Below are positions 11,399 through 22,918 of a DNA stretch of 64,000 nucleotides, piece by piece. Source of the stretch: Acephala macrosclerotiorum (lineage: Eukaryota > Ascomycota > Leotiomycetes > Helotiales > Mollisiaceae); the NCBI GenBank assembly GCA_014904845.1, contig MU119217.1, positions 1-64,000 on the forward strand, read 5' to 3'. Position 1 is the stretch's first letter; the number at the start of each line of letters is the position of its first letter. The notes under the pieces were generated by a model, which saw only the letters and a program-made list of their open reading frames with translations, had not been told where the DNA came from and searched no databases. The position numbers and the translations under genes are program-made.

Positions 11399-14022
11399 TC
11401 AAACATCCTGAGTTGGAGCAGGAAGGCCTCGCTCAAAGTCCGCTCTAACCTCAACATTCGCAATGGCGCTCTGCAAAGCACTCGTTAAATCGATATGGAA
11501 CAATGGTCGGTTCAATCCGTTCACCACCGCAGCTCGCAGAGGAGTCGATTTGATACCAACAGCCTTGAGATCGGACGAGCTCAACTCGCTATCTTTGCCG
11601 GCGCTGATGGTATCAGCATCGTGTTCCCGAGTTCGTGACCGTCTAAGGCCCTTTTCGTTCGCGGCATTCTCAGCAACTTGGGCAGCTGATTCGGATCCTC
11701 CAATCTCGGCTACGCTGAAAAGAGGCTTCCAGCGGTGAATACCACTGTCTCCAGGCAGTATAGTAGGATATCCGAAGCCGGCTGCGACGAGGGCACGCTT
11801 GGTCCACCGGTTATTGATGGATGCGAAGTGGAAATCGACAACGGAAGGTGAGACGTAGCGATCGAGCTGGTTGCGGACATCGATGAGTTGCTGGACGGAT
11901 GTGATATCAACGTTGTTGACGGAGCTGAAGTCGAGAATGATGGCTTTCAGAGTTGGGCGTTCCGGGTGGTCGTCAACTGCTTTGCCGCGGCGTGGTCCGG
12001 GGTCATTCCAAGGACGGTCACCTGGGCGACTGTAGTGGTTGAGGTTGGTTCGTCGGGTATGGGCGAAGATGTGCTCTGTAAGTTGGTCTAAGTAGTGGTT
12101 GGCGTTCGGGTAGTTGAAGCCTTCTGAGAAACGATAAATGAAGACTCCTGGATAAGGAGCAGCGACTTCGATGTCTGGGTTCGAACCGTCGCCATGGTCA
12201 ATTGGAAGGAAGATGTTGCGGACTGACACGTCGTCGTGGGAACCCCCGGATCTGACAGGCTTATCGTCGTTGATGAAAGCTTTGCTTTCGCTTCCAATAA
12301 GGGAGTCGCCTACCACAGAGTGGACTTTTACTTTACCGAGGAATCGACCCTTGGCTTTGATGATGCGGAAAACCAGTAGTGCGAATGAAACGCAGATGGT
12401 GGTGTAGATACCGTTCTCGATAGATGAGAAAACTGTGACAATCACTCCTGCAAAGAAGATCGGGACCTCGAGTGGTGATACACGCCAGAATTGGTAAACT
12501 GTGTTTGGGGGTGTGATGAGGTCTCCAACTGCGTGAATGATGACAGCCGAAAGAGCAGCGCTGGGAATGTAGAAGAAGACAGCTGTGAGAGCATATATTG
12601 CCAACAGGACCACAACAGCAGTTATGACACCAGCGAAAGGAGTTCGCACACCAGCCTTCGCCTTGATAGCCGTTCGAGAGAAGGAGCCTGTCGCAGGAAA
12701 GGCGCCAAGGAAGGGTCCGAGAATGTTGGTAACACCGATAGCAACCAGCTCCTGAGATGGGTTGATAACATAGTTGTTTACTCTGCCGAAGGATTTCGAG
12801 ATGGCGATGTGCTCAATCAAAAGGACGATAACTATGACGGGAAGATCGCTGGTGAAGATTTTGATGATAGAGATATCGATTTTTGGTACGGCAGCTGCTG
12901 TGAATCCTGCGAAGAGTCAGAAAGATAAGTGCCAGAATCATCTATAGAACCTACCTCGAGGGACCGTTGAAAGAATCTTGAACAACGGCTTCTTGCGGCG
13001 ATGTCTGTTCACCAACCAACTAACCAGAGTGTACAGTAAAATGACGAATGCAGTCCGCAGGGTCGAGATGAAGAAGATCAACTTCTTGTGTTGAGGGAAC
13101 TTCTTTGCAAATAACTTGCAGGCTGATCGAATGAGATAGAGCGTGAAGAGGGCTGTCAAACCGATTGCAGCATCCAACTTCGTGTTTGGAAGGTTCTTCA
13201 AGAAGTTGATCAGGACGAGGTATGTTGCAGCTCGAGTGTCGAATCCAGTGATACCAAACAAGGTTGGAAGCTGACCGACGGCAATATTGAGAGCGGAACC
13301 AGTCATGAACGCAGAGATGGACACCAATGGGATGAGGTCCACGATCCAACCCATTCGGATCAAACCAATAAAGAAAATGATACAGCCAGCAATGACTGCG
13401 AGTGCTGAGGCAATGACATGACCTGGGACTTTTGGGTGAGATTTTGCGGCTGAAACGAGGATCTTTCCCACAAGTGTGGAAACGACGGCGACAGGCTATA
13501 CGTAAATTAGTGTGTATCTCAAGATCAGAATTAGGAATAACATACACCAATAGTAATATCCTTTGAAGTTGCGAAAAACCAGTAGATCAAGACGCCCATG
13601 AATGAGGTGTAAAGTCCATATTGAGCCGGAAGATCAGCCAAAATGGCATACGCCATACCCTGAGGCACGACCACAGCACCGATAGTGATACCTAGGAACA
13701 TAAGCTGCCTGTATAGACCAAGGATTTGGGCCTTTGATTACTTACCGGCGACCAAGTCTCCTAGCAGCCATTGCGCATTGTAGCGACCAATCCAGTGGGT
13801 GAAGGGGAATAGAGAGCGGGCATAGACAGCAAGCTCGTGGCCTGATGGAATAGTTTCTCTAATCCATTCCGCGCTGGTTGGTTCTTCCTCGACATAGGTG
13901 TCGGCTGTGTTTGTCGAGAAGACAGATTCACCGCGGCGAATCTCATCGTCCAATTCATTTCTATAATCAAGCTTGATGCCGAGAACTTTGGCCAAACTGT
14001 GTCCGATTTTGGTGGCCGCCAT
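11399..14022 (-). CDS. SulP-family sulfate permease (plasma membrane, STAS domain)
   Basis: This is a high-affinity-type sulfate transporter related to yeast Sul1/Sul2 and Neurospora CYS-14. Exons 14022-13746, 13691-13546, 13495-12955 and 12906-11399 give 823 residues, with introns of 54, 50 and 48 bp, all in phase. The start chosen is MAATKIGHSLAKVLG; the extra codons upstream in the same frame have only GTG. The SulP signature lies at about residues 105-125 (VVVPQGMAYAILADLPAQYG), followed by DITIGPVAVVSTLVG. About 10-12 membrane spans follow, up to about residue 500. The C-terminal STAS domain contains KAIILDFSSVNNVDITSV. A Ser/Arg-rich linker interrupts the end of the STAS domain. Expression is probably controlled by sulfur limitation, from family knowledge; I did not identify a specific binding site. 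Confidence 0.95.
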
Positions 14023-15018
14023 TGCGAGTGAAGTCGAGGTGGACGACACCTAATTACGCTGCCGAAGAGAGCTCTCACAGAGTCGAGGGGAAGGTGCGGT
14101 GACCTGACAATGCCCGGGGGTTGTTTTGAGGAGCACAAACAAACTGGCGTTTGGCAAGGGTGAAGGAGGCTGAATGGAAATAGGTGGAGAAGGGCGTGTC
14201 GAAGGTCATATACTCCTGGACTGAAGATCCGCGGCCGTGGCCTTGGGGGATGCAGAGAGTGGCAGAGTGTTGGCCGCGTGCCAATCAATGTAGCTTCAAG
14301 CCTCAACTGCCAGCTGCAGAAATCTAGAAGAAGGCGTAAAAAAGCGATCTTGGTCTCGAATGCTAGGAAAGCTTCCCAAGAATAAGATTCGGTGGCCTTT
14401 GTGGTGTCTAGTGGTGTCTGCGAAGGATCACTCAGCGCCACCAATAAATTGCGTGCTTTGGAACAAGAGCTGGGTCGCCGCTCGTGACTCGCCCTGGTGT
14501 TGTGTGACGGAGGCAAGATCCAATAGCAGAACTCGCTCTGGTGGTGCAGGCTGGGCTGAGCAGATCGGATTTGGGTTGCAGAAAAGAAGCAACGCCTAAA
14601 ATATGCAAAAAGACGCGAGAATTGGGCCTGTGTTGGCCTTGTCGAGTAGGGTAGCGTGATGGCCAAGCCAGATGAGATTTTCAGAGATTTGGAAGTGTGG
14701 ATTGTATGATGATGGGGGGATTCTAGAAGCGCTTTAGAAACCGAAAGCCCCGATGTAGCGTGTGAGGTAGGGTATGCGGATGCAGATAGGAGGAAGTCGA
14801 GTCGAGGGGAAACCGATGTCAAGTAAGACGGATCGGCATGCGTGCGGGTACGGGTAGGGGTAACCAAGACACAGCGGGGATGATGAGACCCGGCGAATGG
14901 AAATCGTCATCACCTTATTGATAAAGGGCTGCACCTAACAAGGTCTTGGCTACATGGTGGCATCTGCAGACGAGACCCAGAGTACGGCGAAGCTAGCTCG
15001 TGAGGCAGGAGCATCTAT

Positions 15019-15052
<34 letters not shown>

Positions 15053-16133
15053 TTCCTGGTCTTCGATCTCTGCTCTGGTAAACGGCAGCACCGACAGGAC
15101 TGGTCTGGTGGGAGGCGAGAATGAGGTCGAGGTCGAGGTCGAGGTCGAGCACGCCATCCGCTACAAAGAGCTAGAAAGGATCTGAAAGACTACTAGTAGA
15201 CTGAAAGGTTACCCGCACAGGCTAGCTGCTGGTCCCAGTGCCGCGAGGCTGGACGACGACGACGTTGACAAAGAGAAGAGCCCTGAATCCCGGTCGCCCC
15301 ACGATCGTGAAATCGAGCAGACCAGTAACAATGGCAAGGCCAGCCGCGATCTGAGGCCCCTGGTCACAGCAGCTCCCCTATCGAGGCAGATTTCCGTCTC
15401 TGCAGTTGCCAGCATGAACATAAGGTTCATGGTTTCCAGCCTTGCATGTGTCCCGCACTCAGCTTTGTTATCGCTCAGCCAATCACCCGTCCGATACATT
15501 CCATCATTCTTCCTTGCAACGCCCCAAAATCACATCATTTTTGCCTAACCATAACAAGTTTAGAGCGCTTGACGACAACAAGGTGCAAGGTCACGACCAG
15601 CTCTGATTGAGAAATAAAATAAAGCCCCCCTTGAGCACTTCTTTGTTAATTGATGCGATAGAGAACGGGATGAGGTCGAAAGATGGAATCCACTGCGAGG
15701 GATCCTCCCGCCTGGCCATCTATTACGCTGCCATTACCTCACTGAACGACAATGGCCCACGAAATGCTGAAGACAGTTTGAAGATACCTTGACGGAAGAG
15801 AAACTTGGGCGTGGGAGGTTGGACAATGCTTAGGATCAGCTGTTGACGCCTGGACAATTCGAACTCTCGATAGTCGGTCGCATGGATTCCAGAGCTCTTT
15901 TGGGGGGTCGCGAGTTGTGAAGAAAACTTGAGGCCAGATACGGGCGGTGTCCTTCTCCAGAACGTCTATCGAAAGTCTTGCTATCAACACTCGAAATATC
16001 CTGCCAAAATCCACCATATTATCCTTCCTTGACCAGTCTTAGGAGCTCTTGCTCCATCTGAAGACATCGCCACAACTTGCCAAACCTCTGAGCAGCATCA
16101 CATGCTGGTCAACACTTTGATATCACGTGCAAA
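14023..16133. other. Gene-poor region with Leu-coding-like hexamer repeats
   Basis: No gene is supported here. The first part is presumably the promoter and leader of the sulfate permease gene. Two short tandem repeats occur: a CTGCTC hexamer run at about 15020-15052 and a GAGGTC hexamer run at about 15124-15149. A 61-codon frame spanning them is only the translation of these repeats. Confidence 0.5.
15020..15149. repeat. Two hexanucleotide microsatellites
   Basis: About five to six units of CTGCTC (15020-15052) are followed by about four units of GAGGTC (15124-15149). Both lie in non-coding DNA. Confidence 0.7.
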
Positions 16134-16466
16134 ATAGTGGGACGTCCCTCATACCTCGCGCCGTGCCCTGCCTTTGACGATTTGAACTTTGAAATAATAT
16201 AAACGATTTGAATTTATGAGTTTTTATTCGCATTCGCACCGGCTCCGCCGGCGCGAGTAGAGGCGTTCCCCTCCTCCCCCCCCGCGTGGAGCTGGAGCTA
16301 GAGCTTGAGCTTTACGGGGAGCGCTAAATGCCAAAAGCGACACATCTTGGCGTTTCTTGGCGCAAAAACGTGATTTAAATTTTTTTTAAATATCACGTGT
16401 TATTACGTAAACTCTACGTAGACTTATTTTCCCCTAGCAGGAAACCTTTAACTATCGTCAAAGGCA
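16134..16466 (+). mobile_element. Dispersed repeat copy 1 (MITE-like, with inverted repeats)
   Basis: This 333-bp segment matches the reverse complement of 29629-29945 over nearly its whole length. Shared blocks include GGGGAGCGCTAAATGC, AAAAACGTGATTTAAAT, CACGTGTTATTACGTAA and GCGCGAGTAG. Most of it (16169-16466) is bounded by inverted repeats: TGCCTTTGACGAT at 16169-16181 and ATCGTCAAAGGCA at 16454-16466. Homology to the other copy continues about 35 bp outside the left repeat (to AATAGTGGG at 16134), so the exact element end on that side is uncertain. No protein is encoded. An internal GC palindrome (CACCGGCTCCGCCGGCG, near 16239) could form a hairpin. No target-site duplication was recognised. 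Confidence 0.8.
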
Positions 16467-16787
16467 AATTCATTAAAAGGAAAAGAGTAAAACTCAAATT
16501 ATCTCGACAAACTGTAACACTAGTCCCAGTCTCAAGTCGATGTTGCTATGATCTCAAGTCACTAGGTTTTGGCAACTCGCTGTTTCACAGCTATCCAATG
16601 GCAACACCTGCTGATCGATCGACGCGTCGCGTGAAAAAAGCTCTGTGCGGGAGAATTGACTTCAGCCTCACGATTTTCATGTAACAGCTAGACAAGAACG
16701 GTGAATTATAACAACTATTATCCCAGCAACTGTGCATCTTCAACCTCGAGCTGCAAACCCTGCGCATGTAAGATCAGTTCGTAAAGT

Positions 16788-18269
16788 ATGTCTAACCAAA
16801 CGCCATCACCAACAAAAGAGACTGTGCCCAAGCTAGCACCACATCTATCACCAGCCATCCTCGACCCTCCAAGTCCCAGAACACACCGCGCACTACGACG
16901 TCTCCAGTCTTCCATTACCTTAGGACAATCGAATCAACCTTCCTTAATATCACAACAACACAAACAAGTTCTGCAACAAAACCAATCGCCAGCCAGCAAT
17001 CCATCTTTCTCGGGTCATAGCAGAGGCAGATCAAATAGTGATGCTACAAACATGACACCTACTCCCGGCTCTGCAGCAAACAGACGTCCCATCTCAGGGA
17101 AGCGACCTATCGCCGCAGACGCGCTCTCCCTCGATCGATTAATCAGAGAAGGGCCACCGGACGGAGATGTCATCGGCGCATTAGAGAGCACACGGCTCAA
17201 GATCCTCGATCAAGGAATAAAGAGCGATACTGATGGCATGGTAATACATCCAACTCTTTCTTCCCAGGTAACCAAAGGGCAAAGCTAATGGTATGGTGAA
17301 TAGTCAAGCTTGAGAATCTATGTCTGGCTCATCCTCCTCAACGCCCCCGTCCTAGAAACCGACTCCTACCTCACCCTAATCCACCGCGGCGCCTCCCCCG
17401 CCTACTCCAAAATCCGCAACGACACCTTCCGCACCCTAGCCACCGATCCTCTCTTCCGCCGCCGCGTCTCCGAAGCCTCTCTCATCCGTCTCCTCAACGC
17501 CGTAGCATGGAAACTACACGATGCGAAAGAAGCTCGTTCCTCGATCAATAATGAAGAAGAAGGAGTAGGGGGGAAGGTTACACATACGGCGAATGCGCAT
17601 GGAAGTCCGGAATTACAGTCTTCGACGCCGGCGATGAAGAGTAGAGCGAGAGCGTTGACGTTGACTACTGAAGGGAGTGAAGCCGGGGCTTCAGAGCCAG
17701 GGACGTACGTCCAGGGCATGAATGTACTCGCTGCTCCATTCCTCTACGCTGCGAGGAGTGAAGCTGAAGCTTTCATTGCCTTTCATCGTTTCATCACTGT
17801 TGAATGTCCAGGCTATGTTCGTGGCGCTATGGATGGTGTCCATAAGGGTCTTGCTTTGGTTGATAAAGTATTGGCGATTGTGGATCCGAAATTGAGCCTT
17901 TATTTGATAGGGAAGGGGATGAATGCGGAATTGTATGCGTTTGCGAGTGTGTTGACCATGTGTGCTTGTACGCCGCCGCTTCCTGAGGTTTTGAGATTGT
18001 GGGACTTTTTGTTTGCATATGGGGCGCATTTGAATATCCTTTGTATTGTGGCGCAATTGGTTATTCTGAGGAACACTATCTTGAGTTCTCCGAGGTAAGT
18101 TGAGACTTTTGTCCAATATTTGAGAGAAAAGCTAATTGAACATAGTCCGACGAAGATTCTGAGAAACTTCCCACCGCTTCAAGCTGAGATGATTAAGGAG
18201 GTTACCCTGAGTCTTATCAAGAAGATTCCGGATGATGTTTATGCTGAGATTGTAGCTCATGCGAAATGA
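16788..18269 (+). CDS. BUB2: Bub2-type TBC GAP of the spindle position / septation checkpoint
   Basis: This is the GTPase-activating protein half of Bub2-Bfa1 (fission yeast Cdc16-Byr4), which inactivates the Ras-like GTPase Tem1/Spg1 and blocks mitotic exit or septation. Exons 16788-17240, 17304-18094 and 18146-18269 give 455 residues. The first about 125 residues are a Ser/Pro/Gln-rich extension not found in the short yeast protein. The TBC domain follows. Both catalytic fingers are present: the arginine-finger motif IRNDTFR (near residue 190) and the glutamine-finger motif YVQGMNVL. The later TBC motif LPEVLRLWDFLFAYG is also clear. An acidic/Gly insertion (NNEEEGVGGKV) lies between the two fingers. 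The C-terminus NFPPLQAEMIKEVTLSLIKK comes from exon 3. Introns are 63 and 51 bp. Confidence 0.9.
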
Positions 18270-19191
18270 GTTCTGCTTTTATCGGAATTGTATTTGGATT
18301 TGAGCATTGCATGGCGTTGGGATATCTTGAGCGGGAAATTGTCCGGGTTGGGTTTCTGAAAGGAAGGAAAAGCTGTTCTGGATGCATTGGGATGGGTTAC
18401 TGTATTGATGAATGGGATGAGACATGAGGTGAAAATGGAATGGGGATGAAAAATGAAGAATATGAGACGAACGTGTGTGAGAATTGTATTATCAGTGGAT
18501 AGGAATTGATGACGACATGAATCCCATTTTCAACTTTGCAATGAAGAGCGGAAAATCTTTCAAGTAGAGAGGCTCTCAAATCATACCTCTTGATCTCACC
18601 ACAGCCTTTAATATCAAAGGCTTGGCGGGGTAGCTTTCATATCAACTTGCCCCGCACCAAATGCTCGCAAGTGAAACGTCACCCACGTGCCACCTCTCCT
18701 CCCTGCAACCTCCCAACCATCCTTCCTCCATCAAGCCCATCCCAAATCCAAGGTTCTACACATTGTTCATTCAAGTCCTACCTTCTCTTATGAACATGCA
18801 CAACCAGCACGTGCTTCCACCACTGGATATGAAAAGAATATTTATGCAAGGTACGATCTCAACGTCACTATTCGATCTTGGCAGTCGAGAAAATTGGGGC
18901 CGAACCGACGAACCCGGGGATCAACATGAGCGACCGCAGACAGGTACCAAAAGTTGTGAGGTGAGATTTGAGTTCAAGTGAGCTGCTTCTTTGCGCTTTG
19001 TACGAATAGATTTGTTGAATGAAATCTCGTGCTTGCGTCGGAGTGTTCATCCTATCTTTTGTCACTTCACTTCACTCCAGTTTATCAGAAAGTATAAGTA
19101 CCTTTTTCCCTGGCCCCTTCTCTATGAAAAAGATTAGCAGATACGCTTCGCCAGGATATCCGGACTCGAGGTCTCTTCACTTCAGAATACG
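18270..19191. other. Intergenic region between BUB2 and AIM6-like gene
   Basis: About 0.9 kb holds the BUB2 3' end and the promoter of the AIM6-like gene. It is C/T-rich around 18650-18790. I saw no gene or RNA. Confidence 0.5.
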
Positions 19192-20649
19192 ATGCTAGCG
19201 ATGGCTTCCCTCTCAACTTGCTTGTGGATTGCCACTGCGTTGTTGGGGATCACGATTGCAGAGGTAAGTCGTCAAATTATCTCCTACTCGCAATCATCCC
19301 CTTTACGTTTTGGCTCCTTCTAGAACCATAGCCTTTGAGTGCATCATGTCCCAACGCTCCTGGGATATGGAGTCCTGCTTTTGACATCCGATGTACAAAA
19401 TAGACCCCAGGAGATACCGTAGGATACTGACCCTCACATTTTGTGTTCAGGTACCGGGCATGCTGGATGTGAATCCGAGCTTGCAGCAGATTTTGAATGA
19501 GGCGCATCAGGGGCCGCTTTATACTTATCCTACTAGTTTGACGCAGGGGATTATACCTGTGAGTGCATCTCTTAGGAAGAGAGAGAGGATTGGAGGCTGA
19601 TGAATGATCACGTGTGTAGAAGGGGATACATTCTCATAATGACTGTGAGTTGAAGCTCTATCCTTCAGTATTATGAGAAATAGTCTGACAAGGTCACAGA
19701 CTGGAGAGACGTCCCATTCTATACCGCGCTCTCTGTAGGAGCTATCTCCACAGAATCGGATGTCTGGCTGTACAACGGCACCTTGTACGTTGGTCATGAG
19801 CAAGGTGCTTTGACGAAAGAGAGGACGTTCGAGTCTTTATACATCAATCCTATCCTTTCAGTCCTAGAAAGACAGAATCCGAAGAACTCGACTTTCTTGA
19901 GCTCAAGGACTCATAACGGTGTTTTTGATACGTCCGGTGGCCAGACGTTGTATCTTTTTGTTGACTTGAAGTCTGGAGGAGCGGAGACTTGGCCGTATGT
20001 TGTCAAGGCGTTGGAGCCGCTGTAAGTGTCTCCCTCTATACCACAACTTCTATCTAACATCGCCTAGGCGATCAGCAGGCTACCTCTCTTCCACAAACGG
20101 CACAACCTTCACCAGCGGCGCCATAACCGTAATCGGAACCGGCAACACCCCCCTAAACCTCGTCCAACCCATCGCCTCCCGAGACTATTTCTGGGACGGA
20201 CCAAGTATGACTTCCTTGAGCCGTATTTCCCCTCCTAGTATTCTCACGAGCTCTACTCGCTGTAACCCCCGATCTAGGCATTTGACTCCCGAATAACTCC
20301 CAATATTTCTTAAAGAAGAATGCTGACTCGAGGGTGTCGCCCTCCAGTCCCCACACTCAACAGCACATTCTCCAACATAACTTCTCTCGTCTCTCCCATC
20401 GCCTCCGCCCAATTCTCCGCCGTTTTCGGTCCTGTCCTGGGAACGAGTATGAATGATACTCAACTGGCGCTTTTGAGAGCTCAGGTCAAGACTGCTCATG
20501 ATAAGGGTATTATGGTTAGGTATTGGGATCAACCCGGTTGGCCGATAAGTACGAGGAATGGGATTTGGAGGCAGTTGAGGAGTGAGGGGGTGGATTTGAT
20601 TAATGTGGATGATGTAGAGGCTGCGGCGGGATTTGGTGACGAGTGGTGA
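19192..20649 (+). CDS. AIM6-like secreted PLC-like phosphodiesterase-fold protein
   Basis: This is a fungal member of the Altered Inheritance of Mitochondria 6 family, which has the PLC-like/glycerophosphodiester phosphodiesterase barrel; the substrate is not known. Six exons (19192-19263, 19451-19558, 19620-19644, 19700-20021, 20068-20204, 20348-20649) give 321 residues with every junction in phase. The first exon encodes a signal peptide (MLAMASLSTCLWIATALLGITIA). Exon 3 is a 25-bp micro-exon that supplies the catalytic-type motif KGIHSHNDY, completed by WRDVPFYTAL from exon 4. The barrel motif ESDVWLYNGTLYVGHEQ follows, and LYLFVDLKSGG later. The last exon carries MVRYWDQPGWPIS. Intron 1 is 187 bp with a CTCCTGGG/CCCCAGGAG stem; the others are 46-143 bp. 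Confidence 0.88.
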
Positions 20650-21055
20650 TTTTTGCGTGGAGGAAAGAAAAGATGTAAAGTAATGTCAATTGAGAGATAT
20701 GGCAAAATACTCATCGAGGGTTGAAGGTAATGATGGCACGCCATAACAAAGTCCCACGAATTCTGGCACATTCAAAAATTCTAATTCTACACAAGAAGTA
20801 CACGATACACTGCCATGAGTAAGTTTTTAAAGCAGCAAGTGCACCTATACCCATCATCAAGAAAAGGCAAGCACGACAGTCGCTCCTTCCTCTCTCCCCA
20901 ACCATACCCACTTTATCAACACTCCGCCCTCCTCTCTCTCTCCTCTCCTTCACAACATTTTACACTCGCTCAAGATACCCCACCAACGCTCACACATTCG
21001 CTACAAACATCATTGATTTATCCCCCTACTTCACAACAAATATCGATACCTACCC
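20650..21055. other. Intergenic, C/T-rich leader
   Basis: This is the AIM6-like 3' end followed by a C/T-rich promoter or leader for the next gene. No coding potential was seen. Confidence 0.45.
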
Positions 21056-22918
21056 ATGCCACTTGCTGAGATCCTCACCATCACTACATTCACTACACAC
21101 CTTGTTCTACATAACGCCACCCTCTACTCCATACCACGACATCGTCCTCATCCCCGCCACAATCTCCCTTTTTTTTTTTAGGACATTCAGCTACAGCTCT
21201 TCATTACGGAGGGAGAGGAGGTTAAAATTAGGGTCGTAGGTAGGTTCGATTGTTCCGAGTTCGGGGGGATAATCAGGTTAGGGCATTGTCCTATGTGTTG
21301 ATGAGGCTTTGGAAGAGATGGCGATGTTGCTGAGTTTGCAGAACACACCTTTTGCGAAGGTATGTTCCGGTTCGCGTGGGTCATTGAGAAATAGGGTGTA
21401 GCTGACTAGTGATAGCAGCTACGTGAGAGGAATATAGACATTGATGTCCCTCAAGTCGTTGCCACAGCCAATTCTGATGAAACTCCCAGAGCTAATAATG
21501 ACTTCCACGTTTGCGAACTACCAGAAATAAGACTCAACGGTGAGAAAGGCCTCGATAACGTGGTAGAATTCGAGATCTACATACCTGAACGCGGCCTTCA
21601 TCAGAAATCCCAACTTGAGACTGACAATTTCCATCTCTCGGCACTGGAAAGGGGGAAATTTTTCATTCCGAACAGTGAAGCCGGCAGAGAGTCTTACTTG
21701 CCCAAATCCAAGATTTCGGACCCAAATGTCGAAGTTAGGGAAGTGGTAGACGCCCAACCTTCACCAGACAATAGACGACCAGAATATGCAACCCTAAATC
21801 CCGAAGTTAAATGGCGAACCGGTTCACATAACGTGCCTAGACTTCTACCCCCAGGATTGCTTCTCAACGGAACGGACATTTTGGCATACCAGAATAAAGC
21901 ATTCGGCCAAATACCTTCGAACTCGGACGAAGACCGTGAACAGCCAAGAGGCCTTGATGAACAAGACATATTCAAAGAAGGTGAGCTCCTGGTAGGACGA
22001 CATTTACCGGGAGCTACGTGGGAAAGAGTTGGAGCAGAACCAGACGAGCGGAGTTTGCTGAATCCAGGTATACCGCGAGAAGGACCGCGAGAACTCGGCA
22101 CGTGGGAAACGTTCAGCGACGGGGCTCATGACCCAGGCTATACGGCACATTCAAACGTTGCAGCTTCTGGTCTACAACAACAGAACGGTGGCGGTTACAC
22201 AGAGGTTTCCAATACAGGCGGGAATAATGGAGGTGGTTACTCTAATGGACCGCAATGCCCTCATGGAACGTGGTCGAATCGGTTCTGCAATTCGTGCTGG
22301 TATGCACATGGTGGTAAACCGGATGGGCAAGGAAATGGAAGGTCCGGAGGAGGAGGAGGAGGGCGTGGCAGAAGAGGTGGAGGAGATCGAGATGACCGTG
22401 GCTATCTTCCAGCTCACGCCCTTGGATGGCTAAATATACGGAAAGAGCAAGATTGCTACCTACACCACAAAACGTGGGGAGGCTTCTGTCACCAAGACTG
22501 TCAACCCACGAACCCACAACCCCTGAATCAACAGCCAGATCACGGACATCCGCCGCCAGATAAACATATACCAGTACAACCTCCCAGTAGCAGAACTACA
22601 CACACTCAGCAGACGTATGCGCTGTTCAACCCTGTTCAACAACATGCTCCGCAAGCATACTATGGTGTTCCGCAGATTTGGGGACTGTATCAGGCACCAT
22701 TCGCTCAGCAAACCTATGCGCAGCCCAATCCTCTTCAAAAATACGGTCCGCAAGGATCCCTCAATGTCCCGCAGACTCGGGGACAATACCCGACACCATT
22801 CCCTCGGCAAATGTATGCGCAGCCTCATCCTGCTCAGCAATATGCCTCGCAAGGGTCATATGGTGTCCAGCCGACTGGGGGACAATACCAGGCACCCACT
22901 CAGCAGCAAAATCAATAG
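21056..22918 (+). CDS. Unknown protein with two Cys/His motifs, RGG box and Gln-rich tandem repeats
   Basis: I do not recognise this gene. Supported exons are 21182-21235 (DIQLQLFITEGEEVKIRV), 21282-21359 (GIVLCVDEALEEMAMLLSLQ) and 21419-22918, joined by phase-0 introns of 46 and 59 bp. The ATG at 21056 is a guess: it needs an intron with a weak GTTCTA donor ending in the poly-T/TAG at 21181. Two similar metal-binding-like motifs occur, CPHGTWSNRFCNSCW (about 22255-22300) and CYLHHKTWGGFCHQDC (about 22455-22500). They flank a Gly/Arg run (GRSGGGGGGRGRRGGG). The C-terminus has three degenerate repeats of about 33-36 residues built on QQTYAQPNPLQKYGPQGS and VPQTRGQY. This composition resembles RNA-binding, condensate-forming proteins, but that function is inference. 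Confidence 0.7.

Noticed and set aside
12491..12928. Acidic 145-codon + strand frame
   Set aside because: Antisense shadow of the sulfate permease membrane domain.
15000..15185. Open frame encoding a poly-Leu stretch
   Set aside because: It is only the translation of two hexanucleotide repeats, in a gene-poor region with no homology.
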